The notes under the pieces: model-generated
What the model saw: only the letters and a program-made list of their open reading frames with translations
Told to the model about the DNA's origin: nothing
The model's database searches: none
Translations under genes and position numbers: made by a program
In this document: piece after piece, positions 46,540 through 58,209 of the stretch
How the letters are laid out: the number at the start of each line of letters is the position of its first letter
Position numbering within the stretch: the first letter of the stretch is position 1
From: Cydia pomonella
Lineage: Eukaryota; Arthropoda; Insecta; Lepidoptera; Tortricidae
Assembly (NCBI RefSeq): GCF_033807575.1
Contig: NC_084704.1
Span: 31,349,968-31,413,967, forward strand
DNA length: 64,000 nucleotides
Direction: 5' to 3'

Positions 46540-46630
46540 TGATAACAGAAGTAGCTGCGATTCTGGCAATCAATGTCACTTTGACATTAGATATGACTTG
46601 GATATCAGCCTGACAGATATCTGACAAGAG
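46540..46630. repeat. Fragment of the repeat also seen near 52260
   Basis: AGTAGCTGCGATTCTGGCAA then TCAATGTCACTTTGACATTAG matches CAGCTCGATTCGGGCAACCA then ATGTCACTTTGACGTTAG at 52261-52305. It is a small piece of a dispersed element and has no coding value. Confidence 0.6.
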
Positions 46631-46901
46631 TACCTGCTGAAATGTGCATATATCAACCTTTAACCAAAGACACTGAAGGATCAGTATCATTTTGGAAACA
46701 GGTTGTCCTGGTATTTTTACCCACGACGGAAGGGAGACGGTATATGCGTTTGGAGTGAGAGGATGTTTGATTCTGTGCATCCTGACTACATAAGTCACTA
46801 CTGAAGGTATTATGAAACCATCGAGGAATGAGCGGTCAAGCTCGATAAGTTTAGATATTTTTTATTATTTAGGAAAAATATTATCTCTTTTTTTTTGGTG
46901 A

Positions 46902-47191
46902 CCGCGTCCACAGTGGAGGCATATTGTGCAGATGCAGGTGCGTGAATTCGAAGCCAGGCGACGCACAGAACTTGACGATAAGCGTGACGAGCTAAACGCC
47001 AGACCACCTATGGTCAAAACATATAATTACGTCGGAGCCGTCGGAGGGGTGCTGACCTGCAGCGAGTGTGGCCGCACATTCGCTACTAAGATTGGCTACG
47101 TCAGTCACCTGAGAGCGCACCAGCGACACTCTTAGCGGTAGAAAGCAGTTGCTGTGGCCAAAAACGGCTAGGAGACGATGATGATGATGAT
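46902..47191 (+). mobile_element. 3' end of a non-LTR retrotransposon with a C2H2 finger
   Basis: The frame is open from 46902 (after TGA 46899-46901) to TAG 47133-47135. It reads EFEARRRTELDDKRDELNAR near the middle and ends with a single C2H2 finger: CSECGRTFATKIGYVSHLRA, then HQRHS. A finger of the form C-x2-C-x12-H-x3/4-H with 'GRTFATKIGYVSH' is typical of the C-terminus of LINE polyproteins. About 45 bp after the stop comes a (GAT)n tail (GACGATGATGATGATGATTA, about 47174-47193), which marks the 3' end. The rest of the element is missing, so it is strongly 5'-truncated. It is not a host zinc-finger gene. Confidence 0.75.
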
Positions 47192-47199
47192 TATTTAGG

Positions 47200-48393
47200 A
47201 GTAAATTAATAATATCTCCACGTACGTCACATATGATTCTCATGTCCTTGATAATTACTAACACAAGCGCCGTGTTCGTTTAGAAAAATTCGAAACGTAG
47301 TATCCAGTCCCCAGTAACGACATAATCGTCACCGGTACTGAGGATTGACTGTTAGTGGCGACTCCGTTCGACACCCGTTGATAAAAGGTTAGGGGTAAAG
47401 CCAGCGATCTCATCCATAGAAACCGTACAATTTGACATATACGCATACATATATACTCGTATTATACAACTAAGTAGGTACAGGTTACGCCAAAATGGGT
47501 TTCTTGGGTATTTTTGAGTTTTAAAACTTAAATGACATGGTCTATAATTAAACACATTCTATCGTAAACTTTACTAGTTTGCGTGAAGTCATTCTGCGTT
47601 GGACCCACTAAGAGCGAACTTTAGACCACAGTTCACTAGTTACTACTAGATTGAACATGTAATAATATCTCTTTTTTAATTTATTAGTGAAGTTTTAACA
47701 AAATTTAACATATGTATTTGACAAAAGCTGTAACATTCGACTGTACACCATATTATGCGACAACAGCCCATGAACACAAACGTTATAAATATGTTTTACA
47801 CATAAAAGTCCTAAACGAAATGCCACGACTCGTTACGTAGTATTGATATGAGCAGTGACAGTCAACTGTTGCATTTACGAATACCTAAGAGGAAGTAGTA
47901 TGTATTTTAATGTCTCAAATGTTTGGATTGAATTAATCAAACAAAACACATTTTGTACAGAAAATTTCTCACAAAAACAGGTTATAACCCCCATATCATC
48001 AATTATTAAAAATTATATAATATTTTTATAATTCCATTAAATAGGAAAAGGAGAGGAAGTCTGTGTCAGAGTGCAATTAGATATCGAATTTTATGCAGAG
48101 CAAGTCGCATATAGTCTAGTCTTATGATGCAAGAGCTAGAGAGAGGTGATCTACAGCGTGAAGTCATTCAGTGTTGGGGCCACAAAGTGCGAACTTCAGT
48201 CCGCTCGCCGCAGAGACAGGTAATTGCCCAACTTTCAACTACACTAGACGCCACGTGGTTACATACAATTTGGAGCGTATAGCGTTCAGATATAGTGCAT
48301 AATTGTTTTCGTATTTGTCATGCTACTTCACTCAACGTGAGTATTTTCTGTACCGATACTGACTGAAATAGCAACATACTATCGTACGTTTCC
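47200..48393. other. Non-coding interval with a two-copy motif
   Basis: GCGTGAAGTCATTCTGCGTT (47580) and GCGTGAAGTCATTCAGTGTT (48159), each followed by 'gga/ggcc...cac/aaag.gcgaactt.ag', form a diverged direct repeat about 580 bp apart. It may belong to the 5' flank of the LINE that follows. No host gene was recognised. Confidence 0.4.
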
Positions 48394-50523
48394 ATGAAAA
48401 TACAATGGAAATTTATTATATTTAATGAACTAGTACAATGCTGTGATAATGATAATGTTTGCAATAATGCTGATCATAGGACTATCATAAACAACATGTA
48501 TGAGTCTATTATAGTGATACTTAAAGAGGCCTCAGTTGCCAGTTGTCATACAAAACATCACAGAGCGGGTCGTATTACGGGCTGGAATAAACACGTCAGG
48601 GGGGCTCACCAGAGGGCGAGAGTATGTTTTCAGGAATGGTGCAGGTCCGGTAAGCCTAAGTCGGGCCGACTATATGAGGAGATGTGCCTTTCTAGAAAAC
48701 ATTTTAAAGCTAAACTTAAGTACTGTCAAAATAAGAAAGACCAGATAAAGATGGATATTATTGCCTCACATCATAAATCTAAGAACTTTGTACAGTTTTG
48801 GAAATCGACAAACAGGATGAACCCTAAGGTGAGCCTTCCGGTAAGTGTTGACAGTGTTAGTGAGCCGAGTGATATCGCAAACCTCTTTAGGAACCAGTTC
48901 AAAGTGGAACCTCTGAAGGTGGATGGCCGGCTGCCGGTGCTCGATGCTGGGACTCGTGGGGATGGTACCCTAATCGGAATTACACCAGCGGAAATATCCA
49001 AGGTTGTACGGCAAATGACGAGAGGTAAGTCACCCGGACACGATGGTCTTAGCATCGAGCATCTGCAACATGCGGGTGTTCATCTTCCCAGGGTTCTTGC
49101 GATGTTCTACACATGCTGTATTCGCCACAACTACTTGCCTGAAGACCTCATGAAAACCATTGTGGTGCCCATTATAAAAAATAGGACTGGTGATGCCTCC
49201 GACAAGTCCAACTATAGACCAATCTCGCTGGCAACTATACTGGCGAAGGTATTGGACAGTGTGCTTAACACGTATCTGAATAGACATATCAACCTACATG
49301 ATGCCCAGTTCGGGTTTCGACCCGGACTTTCAACTGAATCGGCTATACTGTGTCTCAAGCATACTGTTCAATACTACACTAAGCGGAACACGCCAGTTTT
49401 TGCATGTTTTTTGGACTTGTCGAAGGCATTTGACCTTGTATCTTATAAGTTGTTATGGCACAAGTTACGCAGCGGGACTGGTGTACCAGTTGAGTTAACA
49501 AATATGTTTGAGTATTGGTATGATCATCAAATAAATATTGTGAGATGGGCTGGGGCATACTCAGACCCATATAAAATGAAATGTGGTGTGAGACAGGGCG
49601 GATTGACGTCACCCACACTTTTTAATCTGTATGTAAATGGGTTGATTGAGGTGCTCAGCAGCGCTGGTGTAGGTTGTTCAGTGGACGGCAGTTTTGTTAA
49701 TAATATTAGCTATGCCGACGATATGGTGCTGCTGAGCCCCTCAATAAACGCATTAAAAGTCTTGCTGGGTATATGTGAGAGATACTCTGTGGCCCACGGG
49801 CTCAAATATAATGTCAAGAAGAGTGAGATCTTAGTCTTTAAGTCTGGTACTAAAACGTATTCTATACCACCTATTAACCTAGATGGTTCTCCTCTTCAGA
49901 CGGTTACAAAATTTAAATATTTGGGCCATTGGGTCACAGACACTCTAAAAGATAATGAAGACCTGGAGAGGGAACGCAGAGCACTATCGGTTAGGGGTAA
50001 CATGTTGTCACGCAGGTTTGCTCGCTGTTCCCGTGAGGTAAAAATTACATTATTTAAAACCTACTGCCAAAACCTGTACACGTGCAACCTGTGGAGCAAC
50101 TACACCCAAAAAACCTTTAGTGCTCTGCGTGTCCAGTACAACAACGCTTTCAGGGGTTTATTGGGGCTGCCCTGGCGCTGCAGCGCGTCAGCAATGTTCG
50201 CTGAGTGGAGCACAGACGGTTTCCACGCAGTGCTGCGTAAGAGGGTGGCGTCCCTGTGGGACCGCGTGCGGGGCAGCACCAACACTCTCCTGAGGGTGAT
50301 TGCGGAAAGGGTGGATAGCCCTCTTATAACTCACTGGATGACAATGCATGTTAGGTCCAATGAGCATTATGTGTTCCACTAACATTAATGTTAACTTTAT
50401 TTTTAAGATTTTTCTTGTTATTTTACTAACACAGTCTTGTAGACAAAAATATGGATACTTGGTGTCTGAATTAAATATTTTCATTTTCATTTTCATTTTT
50501 CATTTTCATTTTCATTTTCATTA
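48394..50523 (+). mobile_element. Non-LTR retrotransposon with an intact RT frame and hexamer tail
   Basis: An open frame of 662 residues runs from ATG 48394 to TAA 50380-50382. Residues 1-150 are a charged linker of the kind that joins endonuclease and RT (HFKAKLKYCQNKKDQIKMDI). The RT core shows KSPGHDGLSIEHL, NYRPISLATILAKVLD, FGFRPGLSTESA, FLDLSKAFDLV, GVRQGGLTSPTLFN and YADD (residues 440-443). The endonuclease domain is absent, so the element is 5'-truncated, or the ATG is fortuitous. After the stop a short UTR ends in (ATTTTC)n at about 50475-50523. Such short tandem repeats end L2/CR1/Rex-type LINEs. No stop or frameshift is present, which suggests youth. The clade is not assigned. 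Confidence 0.9.
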
Positions 50524-51595
50524 TAACCTACATCTGTACGAGTAGGTACCTAGTGCCAGTATAGAGAGGCGTTTTTTTCAAACAATTTGATAGGATACAC
50601 TTCGCCTACGTAATTGTATCAACTGCGTACCTTACATGGCATTTATAACATTTTGATAATTGCTTTCATTTTTTAATGGATGTAGAAATTGAAGCCTATT
50701 AACGTAAACGCAGCTATTAACGACCCATCAAAAATGTGCAGATATTACCGATCTATTAATGTAATATGATATGTTTTGGTGGCCAGAACAATTTTAGAGG
50801 TAGATAACCTTCCATAAGCGTTTGTTCCTTGAGTATCAGGTACTTTTCCGTTAGTTTGAGTGGTATTTCGAAAAAAGATAAAATACGCCAATCAAGACGC
50901 GGGTGGCGTGGACGCAGTTCATTCTCATACTTGCGCTTGTACTTTCAAGTAATTACATGACTTATCTATTTAGGACATTTATTTTAATAATTGACTACTA
51001 GATTTTATATTCAGAATTCAGAAGGTATTCATTCAATTGTAAATTTATAGTTTTGTATCACAATTTTAAAAAAAATTGTCATTTAAAACCAGACCAAACC
51101 TAGTTGTAGCACCTATCAACGACCCGTAAGTCGGTAATGACTACAACGTAGTGTTTAGTTTATCTATTATCATACCATATCACCAAAAGTATTATTATGG
51201 ACCCGTTTAAACTCAAACTATAAATCTTTTAAATAATGTTTTTTTTTTATAAGTCGGTAATACATTTTATGTTAGTAATTACATATTGTATCACCGACTC
51301 ATAGGAATCGTTTTTTTTATTTGTATAAGATACCTATATGTCAAAAGAAAATTAATCGATCTGTATACTTAGACAAGATTGGATTTATTTTGCCTTCGCC
51401 ATCTTGCGGATTTTCTGTGGTACTAATTATTTCACTGGCAAGGAGACTCTTTGACAATAGACACTGGAAATCATCTAATATCCCTGATGTAAACAAAAAC
51501 AAAACAATTCACGATTTTAAACGACTTTACCATAAACATACCAAAAAACATTGTAATTAAGGTAAGTACAAATATAATTATTATTTACAAACTAG
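50524..51595. other. Interval without a confirmed gene
   Basis: It contains an open frame at 51321-51560 on the plus strand (from TTG) that looks partly protein-like (DFKRLYHKHTKKHCN) but has no family or clear splice signals. The remainder is AT-rich. 3' UTR sequence of the minus-strand gene at 51596-52974 may lie here. I see no canonical AATAAA directly after its stop. Confidence 0.35.
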
Positions 51596-52974
51596 TTATT
51601 TTGCCAAAAGCTGGACTTTATGTTTGTAACTTTCATTCTGCTGGTTAATGTATTCCTGGTACCCCGCTATACAGGCAAAGCCTAGTGCGGAGACCCCTGC
51701 TACATCCTGTAATTTGAATTTCTGGAAATAAAGATTATTAGTTATTTATCTTACTTTAATTATAAATAAAAATCATAAAGATGATCATGTACTGTCATTT
51801 GATTCAGATCCGTTATGATTAACATAGTCAAGCTTTTAAAAATCTCTTTTAATAGCCTTACACTGAGTATTACGTAGACACCCAATATCTCGAGTAAAAA
51901 ATCCTACCGATAAACGGTCAAGCCACAAAATATAATTAATAGGCCATATTTCAGCCTCTAACGCTGAGAAAGTGCACGAAATAACCGTTAACAAGTCGGA
52001 AACAACGGACCGCTATTGGCGCGGGCCGAGATAAAAAGAAAACCATTATGGTAAACGACTGTAGTCGAGAACCCAGGCCGTCAACCGGCAATCAATTTAT
52101 ATGTATCTGTTTCTGTAGCGTTTGTGCTAGGGACGCTTGGTTTTAGGGTTCCATATAGGGACTTGCGGCCCGATTCGAAGAATGAAATACGATAACGATA
52201 ACTTCTGGTTTAGATAAGTTCTCATTTAGGTATCGTTTGTATGTCGTATAATTGGCAGAAGCAGCTCGATTCGGGCAACCAATGTCACTTTGACGTTAGA
52301 AATATCGTAGATAGATCTTATTGGGATCACAGCGGAATGGAAATAAACGACCGGTTTGGCCTAGTGGGTAGTGACCCTGCCTACGAAGCTGATGGTCCCG
52401 GGTTCAAATCCTGGTAAGGGCATTTATTCGTGTGATGAGCATGGATGTTTGTTCCTGAGTCATGGGTGTTTTCTATGTATTTAAGTATTTATAAATATTT
52501 ATATATTATATATATCGTTGTCTAAGTACCCTCAACACAAGCCTTATTGAGCTTACCGTGGGACTTACTCAATTTGTGTAATAATGTCGTATAATATTAA
52601 AAAAAAAAAAATATAAAAAAAAACGGCAATTTTGACATGTCGTCTGTTAAAGATCTTTCCAAGATCTTAAACGTGTCTTAATCATTATTCGAATCGGGCC
52701 GTTGAGGTCGGCTGTTTACTTGACGCCGCCATGACGATAAAATATCAGAGGCTCCTCGTATAGGTGCTAAACTAACGCAACAATTGTGGTCGTGGAGTCG
52801 TTGGCCGCTAGAGCAGAAAAGTTCTAAATCTGTAATGTTAGTGTAATCGGCTCCTAAAGTAAATGGAAAATCGTACCATGAACTGGTTTTGCTATATCCT
52901 ATCGTGATAGTACTATTTGTAGATTTAATAATATTATCAAGAAAGAATTTGCGATTTTCAAAGCACGATGCCAT
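51596..52974 (-). CDS. Candidate two-exon gene for a small protein of unknown function
   Basis: Exon 1 is 52974-52720 (85 codons) and opens with ATG in a good context (AGTATAAATGGC): MASCFENRKFFLDNIIKSTN. It ends ...SSWRRQ at a donor CAA|GTAAAC in phase 0. Exon 2 is 51721-51596, behind the acceptor CTTTATTTCCAG. It starts in phase 0 and runs 41 codons to TAA: FKLQDVAGVSALGFACIAGY is its core, a possible short membrane segment. The joined product would be 126 residues with two N-glycosylation sequons (NST, NIT). The phase match and clean splice signals support a real gene. Absence of a recognised family and of a polyadenylation signal keeps confidence moderate. The 998-bp intron contains a TIR element and a SINE. 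Confidence 0.45.
52166..52701. mobile_element. TIR element 'CGGCCCGATTCGAA' carrying a SINE
   Basis: The ends CGGCCCGATTCGAAGAATGA (52166-52185) and, on the other strand, CGGCCCGATTCGAATAATGA (52701-52682) match at 19 of 20. TTG lies on both outer sides. The same end sequence closes a shorter relative at 63440-63615. About half of the interior is the SINE listed next. The element lies in the intron of the candidate gene 51596-52974, starting 18 bp from its donor. Confidence 0.75.
52358..52615 (+). mobile_element. tRNA-derived SINE, plus strand
   Basis: It opens with GTTTGGCCTAGTGGGTAGTG (A-box region) and GGTTCAAATCC (B box), followed by TGGTAAGGGCATTTATTCGT, GTTCCTGAGTCATGGGTGTT and CTTACCGTGGGACTTACTCA. 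An A-rich tail ends it at about 52615. It is the same family as the minus-strand copy at 12545-12771. It sits inside the TIR element 52166-52701. Confidence 0.9.
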
Positions 52975-54315
52975 TTATACTCCAGTGCTTTTTATCTTCG
53001 TGCTCACCTCTCTATCTGGATAACGCGGTGTCATAAGCTCGAACCAAAACTAAAGTAAGAAATTATGGTTTTATCAGACCCGGTCTACTTAGCACTAACT
53101 TTTGGTATGTCGTTGTGGGCATAGGTCCTTGTATCCCAAAAATGATGACATAAAATAGCGGACGCTTGCAAATGGTAAAATGTGTATTTCGCAAGACACG
53201 GAACTTTCGGTGTATAGGTACCTTCTCGCACTTGACCGGTTTTTATGGGTTAGTCTAGTTGCGCTTACGTCCATCAAATAAAATGCCATCATAAATAGTA
53301 GGCATGTCGTTACTTTTTTAATCGACTTAAAAATTATGGCGTCGTTAGACTTGGAAAAATAAAATTTACTTAATGATTTTTTTTACGCAATAGTGCCGGA
53401 ACGCCCATTGGAAAGCAGTTTGCATTTAGAATGTTAGTGCGCGAGAATATGGAAAACAATCAAATTAATGTTCCTACGTTTTTTTATGGTAGTTATGCGT
53501 GACAAACGCAATAACAATAATCTATCAATACGCGATATGTTTACCTTTCCAAACTTTTTGTGTATTTATTTACTTGTATTTTTATTATATATATATTTTT
53601 TGTTGTATCAGAGGTACCATATACCTATATAATAACAGCAACAAAAAATACATTTTGGTCAAAAAACGTCTACACTACCGTCGTCATTTTCCGCTCCCCA
53701 AAGTTGTTTGAGCATTTCTTTTGCCTTTATTTCCATAGCCGCGAAAAGAAAAGATGTTTTGATTTCAAAGGAGAACTTCTAAGACTCGCGCATTATCCGG
53801 ATTTCCTGCGACTTGTAAATTGCACTTTATTTTTCATTCCCGAGTGCCGGAGACTCCATTTGCAAAAGTAGGTGCAGACGGCGTTTAGGGTTGCCGTGAA
53901 ATCGTCAACTTACGTAATCATGAAATTGAGCAATGCCACCGGAGAGAATTTAAGCGGTTTTAAATTATACGACTCGATATCAGCAAGTTTACGGTTCAAT
54001 ATTAACGACTTTCCTATTCAATATTTTTCCTGACAAGGTCTAATGACGCATGAATATACAGTTGAATGCCTACTATTAATTTTAGTCGCCAATATTAATA
54101 GTTTAGTTGACATACTAGAGATGTAACTCAAGACCGGTGGTACAGAGAAATGTCAACTCAATTGAATTACGAGTACCTAGAACAGGCTTAGCTGGAAAAG
54201 TAACTGCTAAAAGAGCAATAAAAATGACACTGCTTCTAAATAATTTTTGATGTATCTATATTAAGGAAAAATATATGCATTTTAATGGATTTTATACTCG
54301 ATCCACAGTTATACA
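52975..54315. other. Interval without a confirmed gene
   Basis: Possible promoter and 5' UTR sequence of the minus-strand gene lies directly right of 52974. A 103-codon frame at 53560-53871 on the plus strand starts hydrophobic and AT-rich and later reads FDFKGELLRLAHYPDFLRLV. I cannot connect it with any family or exon. No repeats were recognised. Confidence 0.35.
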
Positions 54316-54330
54316 TTATTTCACAGTAAT

Positions 54331-54449
54331 AATAATAAATAATAATAATTCAGCCTATATACGTCCCACTGCTGGGCACAGGCTTCCTCTCATGTGCGAG
54401 AGGGCTCGGGCTATAGTCCCCACGCTAGCCCAATGCGGATTGGGGACTT
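54331..54449 (-). mobile_element. 5'-truncated LINE 3' end with a 15-bp target duplication
   Basis: On the minus strand it reads GTCCCCAATCCGCATTGGGC ... GCCTGTGCCCAGCAGTGGGA, then CGTATATAGGCTG and a tail of ATT units. I recognise this as the common lepidopteran LINE terminus. It is flanked by the perfect duplication TTATTTCACAGTAAT at 54316-54330 and 54450-54464, the mark of target-primed insertion. Confidence 0.85.
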
Positions 54450-54464
54450 TTATTTCACAGTAAT

Positions 54465-55143
54465 TTTACTTAATTAAAAAACTCCACTTGTAAGGGATTA
54501 ATTTATCTGTTATATTATTCATCATAAATAACCAGCGCTGAAAGAAAAACCTTATATTAACTTGGACTTTTAGTAGTTACTTGAAACTAGATCCGATTTT
54601 TGAAAATCTGCCAGATAGTGTTATCCCATACGGGCACAGAAAAGTTATTTCCGTAGTGGAAATACAAAATGCTGCGGTCTGCGGCGGCTAGCTCGGAATA
54701 TAATACAACTCGATCTGAAAACAGAAGCTCCTTAATACCTTTGTCTTGTACCTACTCTTTATCTTTAGGAAGTCGCAGAAAGCCACAGCACTGTTGCTGT
54801 AACGAGAATAAGAACTTTATCCGAGGAAAATCAGGTCAATACAGAAGTGAAGCTAGTCTTTATGTTACAAAGCAATTGTAGCTATATGATTTTTAACATT
54901 ATTTGCAACTATCAACTATACTTTATGCTCATTTTGTTGCATTATTTTATAAACTTATACTTACAGTAAGGTCCTACCTACATTCCATTTATTCCGTAAC
55001 TTCACAGCGCTGCAAAATGTCCTTCACATTTGGTTAACTCATCTCAGTTTATCTACAAGGAACCTAAGTTTATACTTATAAATTCATTTTTAGATACATT
55101 AGGCCTAGCGTTAAGTAAGAAATCGACAGACAGAAGTAACAGG
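54465..55143. other. Interval without a recognised gene
   Basis: AT-rich. A 70-codon frame at 54669-54881 has no recognisable features. I see nothing else in it. Confidence 0.4.
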
Positions 55144-55151
55144 TCTTAAAC

Positions 55152-55725
55152 CCCTTCGGCCGCGTACGCAACCAGAGCTTCGTAACCAGATGCGATCGAA
55201 AACTATTTCTGCTTTGTACGAAACCGGTTGCGATCAAAAACTAATTCCGTCTTACTAGTTATCAGTTACGATCGAAAACTTTTCTTTGTTGTACGAAACC
55301 TTTCGACCGTTGATAAAGTCAGCTAAGATTATATTTATACACCTTGTTATACAGTATAAGTACTGTACACGTTATATCATCAGTCAAAAATCAGAACACA
55401 AAAATGTACCAGTTGATAATATTCAAATACTTTGTTGGCAAATACAATGTAACATTGTTCCTTAAAAGACACTGGCTTAAGAGACATGGAGCACTGACAT
55501 TCAGGATAAGAAATTATCATGAGTATCATGACAAAATATTTGAAAAAGAAACCTATAGCTAGATGGCCCAGACATTGGTTTCGTATAAGAACGAGAAGTG
55601 TTCGATCGTAACTGGTTACGGGTAAGACGAAATTAGTTTTTGATCGCAACCGGTTTCGTACAAGGCAGAAATAGTTTTCGATCGCATCTGGTTACGAAGC
55701 TCTGGTTGCGTACGCGGCCGAAGGG
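55152..55725. mobile_element. hAT-like non-autonomous element with about 150-bp TIRs
   Basis: The left end CCCTTCGGCCGCGTACGCAA and the complementary right end TTGCGTACGCGGCCGAAGGG are perfect. Pairing continues for about 150 bp (CAGAGCTTCGTAACCAGATG, CGATCGAAAACTATTTCTGC and GTACGAAACCGGTTGCGATC on the left) with a few changes. The 8-bp duplication TCTTAAAC lies at 55144-55151 and 55726-55733. An 8-bp duplication fits hAT (or P) elements. The central 270 bp (about 55310-55570) are AT-rich and unlike the arms, with no transposase. Confidence 0.85.
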
Positions 55726-56275
55726 TCTTAAACAGTGGATAGCATCACAAAAGTTGTAAAGTTACAGTTATACCATGAAATGGGTCATAACTTGACATTA
55801 TTACACATTTGTACCTAATTCATCATAAAAAGGGTAACCTGACTTCAGCGATGATATCGCTGTCCACCATTCAAAAGCGTATGGCATAGGTATTTCCGCT
55901 ATCGATATATCGTCACTATCATAAATTCACATTTTATCGTGCCATTTGATGCCAGACAAAGATTGACTAACGAACGTTTTTTAAAATATTCGTAAGTAAT
56001 ATATATCTGTACCGCAGACACGTCTGCCGGATTTGTTGAACAATAACAATAAATCGGCGCAAGAGACCCTCGCTGCGATTTAGGTTACGCGGACCGAGCA
56101 ATTCTGGCCTTTGAAAAGTTTGTGAGTAATCAAATTGCGTTCGCTATCGTTGTAGTACGTTGCTGGGATTTGTTGGGGAATTTTATTGTAATGTTCCCGT
56201 CAAACGTTGTTTCAGATGCAATCAAGTCTTGAATGCAGAGTAAGGTTTTGTGAAAATATGGTTTATTAACAATTT

Positions 56276-56887
56276 TTGTTCTTTTTTCGTGCAAAATGCC
56301 GAAACTACCAAGTTAAACTTGTCCCACATGTCTTGTTTCGTGTCTCACGTGCGTCAAAATCCTTTTATGTAACCGCTGACGTGCTCATCTTCAGGTATAT
56401 AGATTGTGTCATTCACGAAGATGCGTGCCTTGACTCGTATTATTATGTTATTAAAGGTTACATTTGCAAATCTGCGCGTCATCATGAATGACAGGAACTA
56501 TATCCAGATTATCAGGAAAATTCTGAAGTCCTCAGTGATCTTTTAGACAAATGGTTATCACATTCAGTCACGAGTCATGTTTTATATGACACGCACTGTA
56601 TTCACACAAAAGACGAAACTGCTCCTAAAAATGTACCTATCTTGCTTGGCCCATGTAGATTTCAATCAAACTTTCGTCGAACTTTTGCATACGCTCTGTT
56701 ACATACAGACTGTGACCATAACTCTCCTTTTTTAATTCAACAAGCCATTACAATCAGCCTCTTCCGCAATCGTAAAACTAAAGTAGTGGGTTTAATTTGT
56801 GAACCAATAGACAGTCGCATTCGCAATTACAGCTGTCCGGGCGAATTGTGTTCGACAATAAAAGCGATACTTTTATTGTGGCTGTAA
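56276..56887 (+). pseudogene. Decayed reading frame of unknown origin, one internal stop
   Basis: A single frame runs from 56276 to TAA 56885-56887, about 203 codons, interrupted only by TGA at 56489-56491. Nothing in this AT-rich neighbourhood would stay open so long by chance. The product is rich in Cys and His, with segments such as CLDSYYYVIKGYICKSARHH before the stop and LLGPCRFQSNFRRTFAYALL after it. I recognise no family. There is no ATG at the start; the frame begins from TTG just after TAA 56267-56269. It could be a fragment of a mobile element, an old viral insertion or a dead host gene. Confidence 0.4.
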
Positions 56888-58209
56888 ATTCTGGCGCTGT
56901 TGGCCGCTGCGTCGATGCTGCGTGGTCGCTGCGTCCACTTCTTTTAAAAGGGGTTTATCTTTAATTCGAAAGTGTTTTTTCGTATGGAGCTATTTCTACA
57001 AGTTCTTATGTACTGTATATTGCTTCAATTGCTGAAAAACATACCTAAAGGCACACACGAACTGATCTTAATTGGCAATTTTGGCTTTCCACCCTAGCTT
57101 TGCTCGCTGGCGTCAAATTTTAGTATAAATGGAATGTCACAAAGCTAGTTTTAGGTCCTTTTTTTAGGTCCTTTTTTACTTGTTGTTGGATTGTTGTTGG
57201 TTATATTGCTGACAACATCAGCCTTTTGATTGACCTCACGTGGAGAAGAGTGGACAGATTTTAAATTATTTACTATTGGGGGCCACGGCTTTCTACAAAT
57301 AGCAAGTATATTTGTCCTAAATATTCATATTTTTCTTTAAATTTTTGACCTAACTTTTCAACTAATTGCTTAATTTTATGTCGATTTATTATACGACATG
57401 TACTTCTCTGGATTTTTTTAGTATAAATGAATTTTCGTTAATACTTTGATATCTCCTGAGCCTCCTGACTTGTAAAATTCAGGAATAATTTTGTATTAAG
57501 TTGACACGCTACGCTTTATCTATTACTAAATCTAAAATCTAGAGCTTCGGTGTTTGTGACAATTTAATGCTCAATCATAGCAGTAATTACAATAAAGTTA
57601 TCAACATGTTAAGACAGCAAGAATGTTTGCAGTTATTATACACAATTTACACATTTGGTCCATATAGCGACGTTCAAATCGGACTGATAGAATATAATTA
57701 AATAAAGAAACAATATGGCAAAAACAGGAATTAACTTCCTGCAAATTTATCCCGGAAAGAATCCCACTGTTACTTGGATCGTTTCAAATTGAAATTAATT
57801 GAATAAAACATTAAAATTCTTACCTTCTTGATATTTACTTTCGTACCCTACCTTCTATATATATATATTATCGCAATATCCTTTTACCCATTTTTGGTTC
57901 CTGGGGAATAACAAACTCTGGTCTGAATGACAATCAATTTACAATAAACGCTTTGTGCGGTAATCTCTGATTGAATTTATCGTCAAATAAATGATAACCA
58001 TAATTTCGATATCCGGCACTTAAGGGGTTTAATTTATTTTGAATAGCTGTAGGTAATTATGCCCGATTTTGATGATGATAAAAACGCAATTAATAACAAC
58101 GGATATGATTTCCTTAAATGTTTTATTTCAACGTTCAAAGAATGTTTTACAAACATTTATGCTTACTCTAACATCAGTTCAAATATTAATGCTATTTATT
58201 TACAGAGAC
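56888..58209. other. Interval between the decayed frame and the kekkon-like gene
   Basis: The right part is the likely 3' UTR of the kekkon-like gene, which is on the minus strand. AATAAA on that strand appears at 58196-58201, only nine bases after the stop, and TTTATT also occurs on the plus strand near 58122. The left part is AT-rich without recognised features. Confidence 0.45.

Noticed and set aside
46208..46798. 196-codon minus-strand frame as a sugar-kinase-like (FGGY) protein
   Set aside because: An 'LG-AC--G' motif suggested it. But the upstream part is a dispersed repeat (46540-46630), and the C-terminus is far too short for that family.
46926..47135. A host C2H2 zinc-finger gene
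   Set aside because: The single finger with a short C-terminal tail and a (GAT)n end after the stop fits a LINE terminus.
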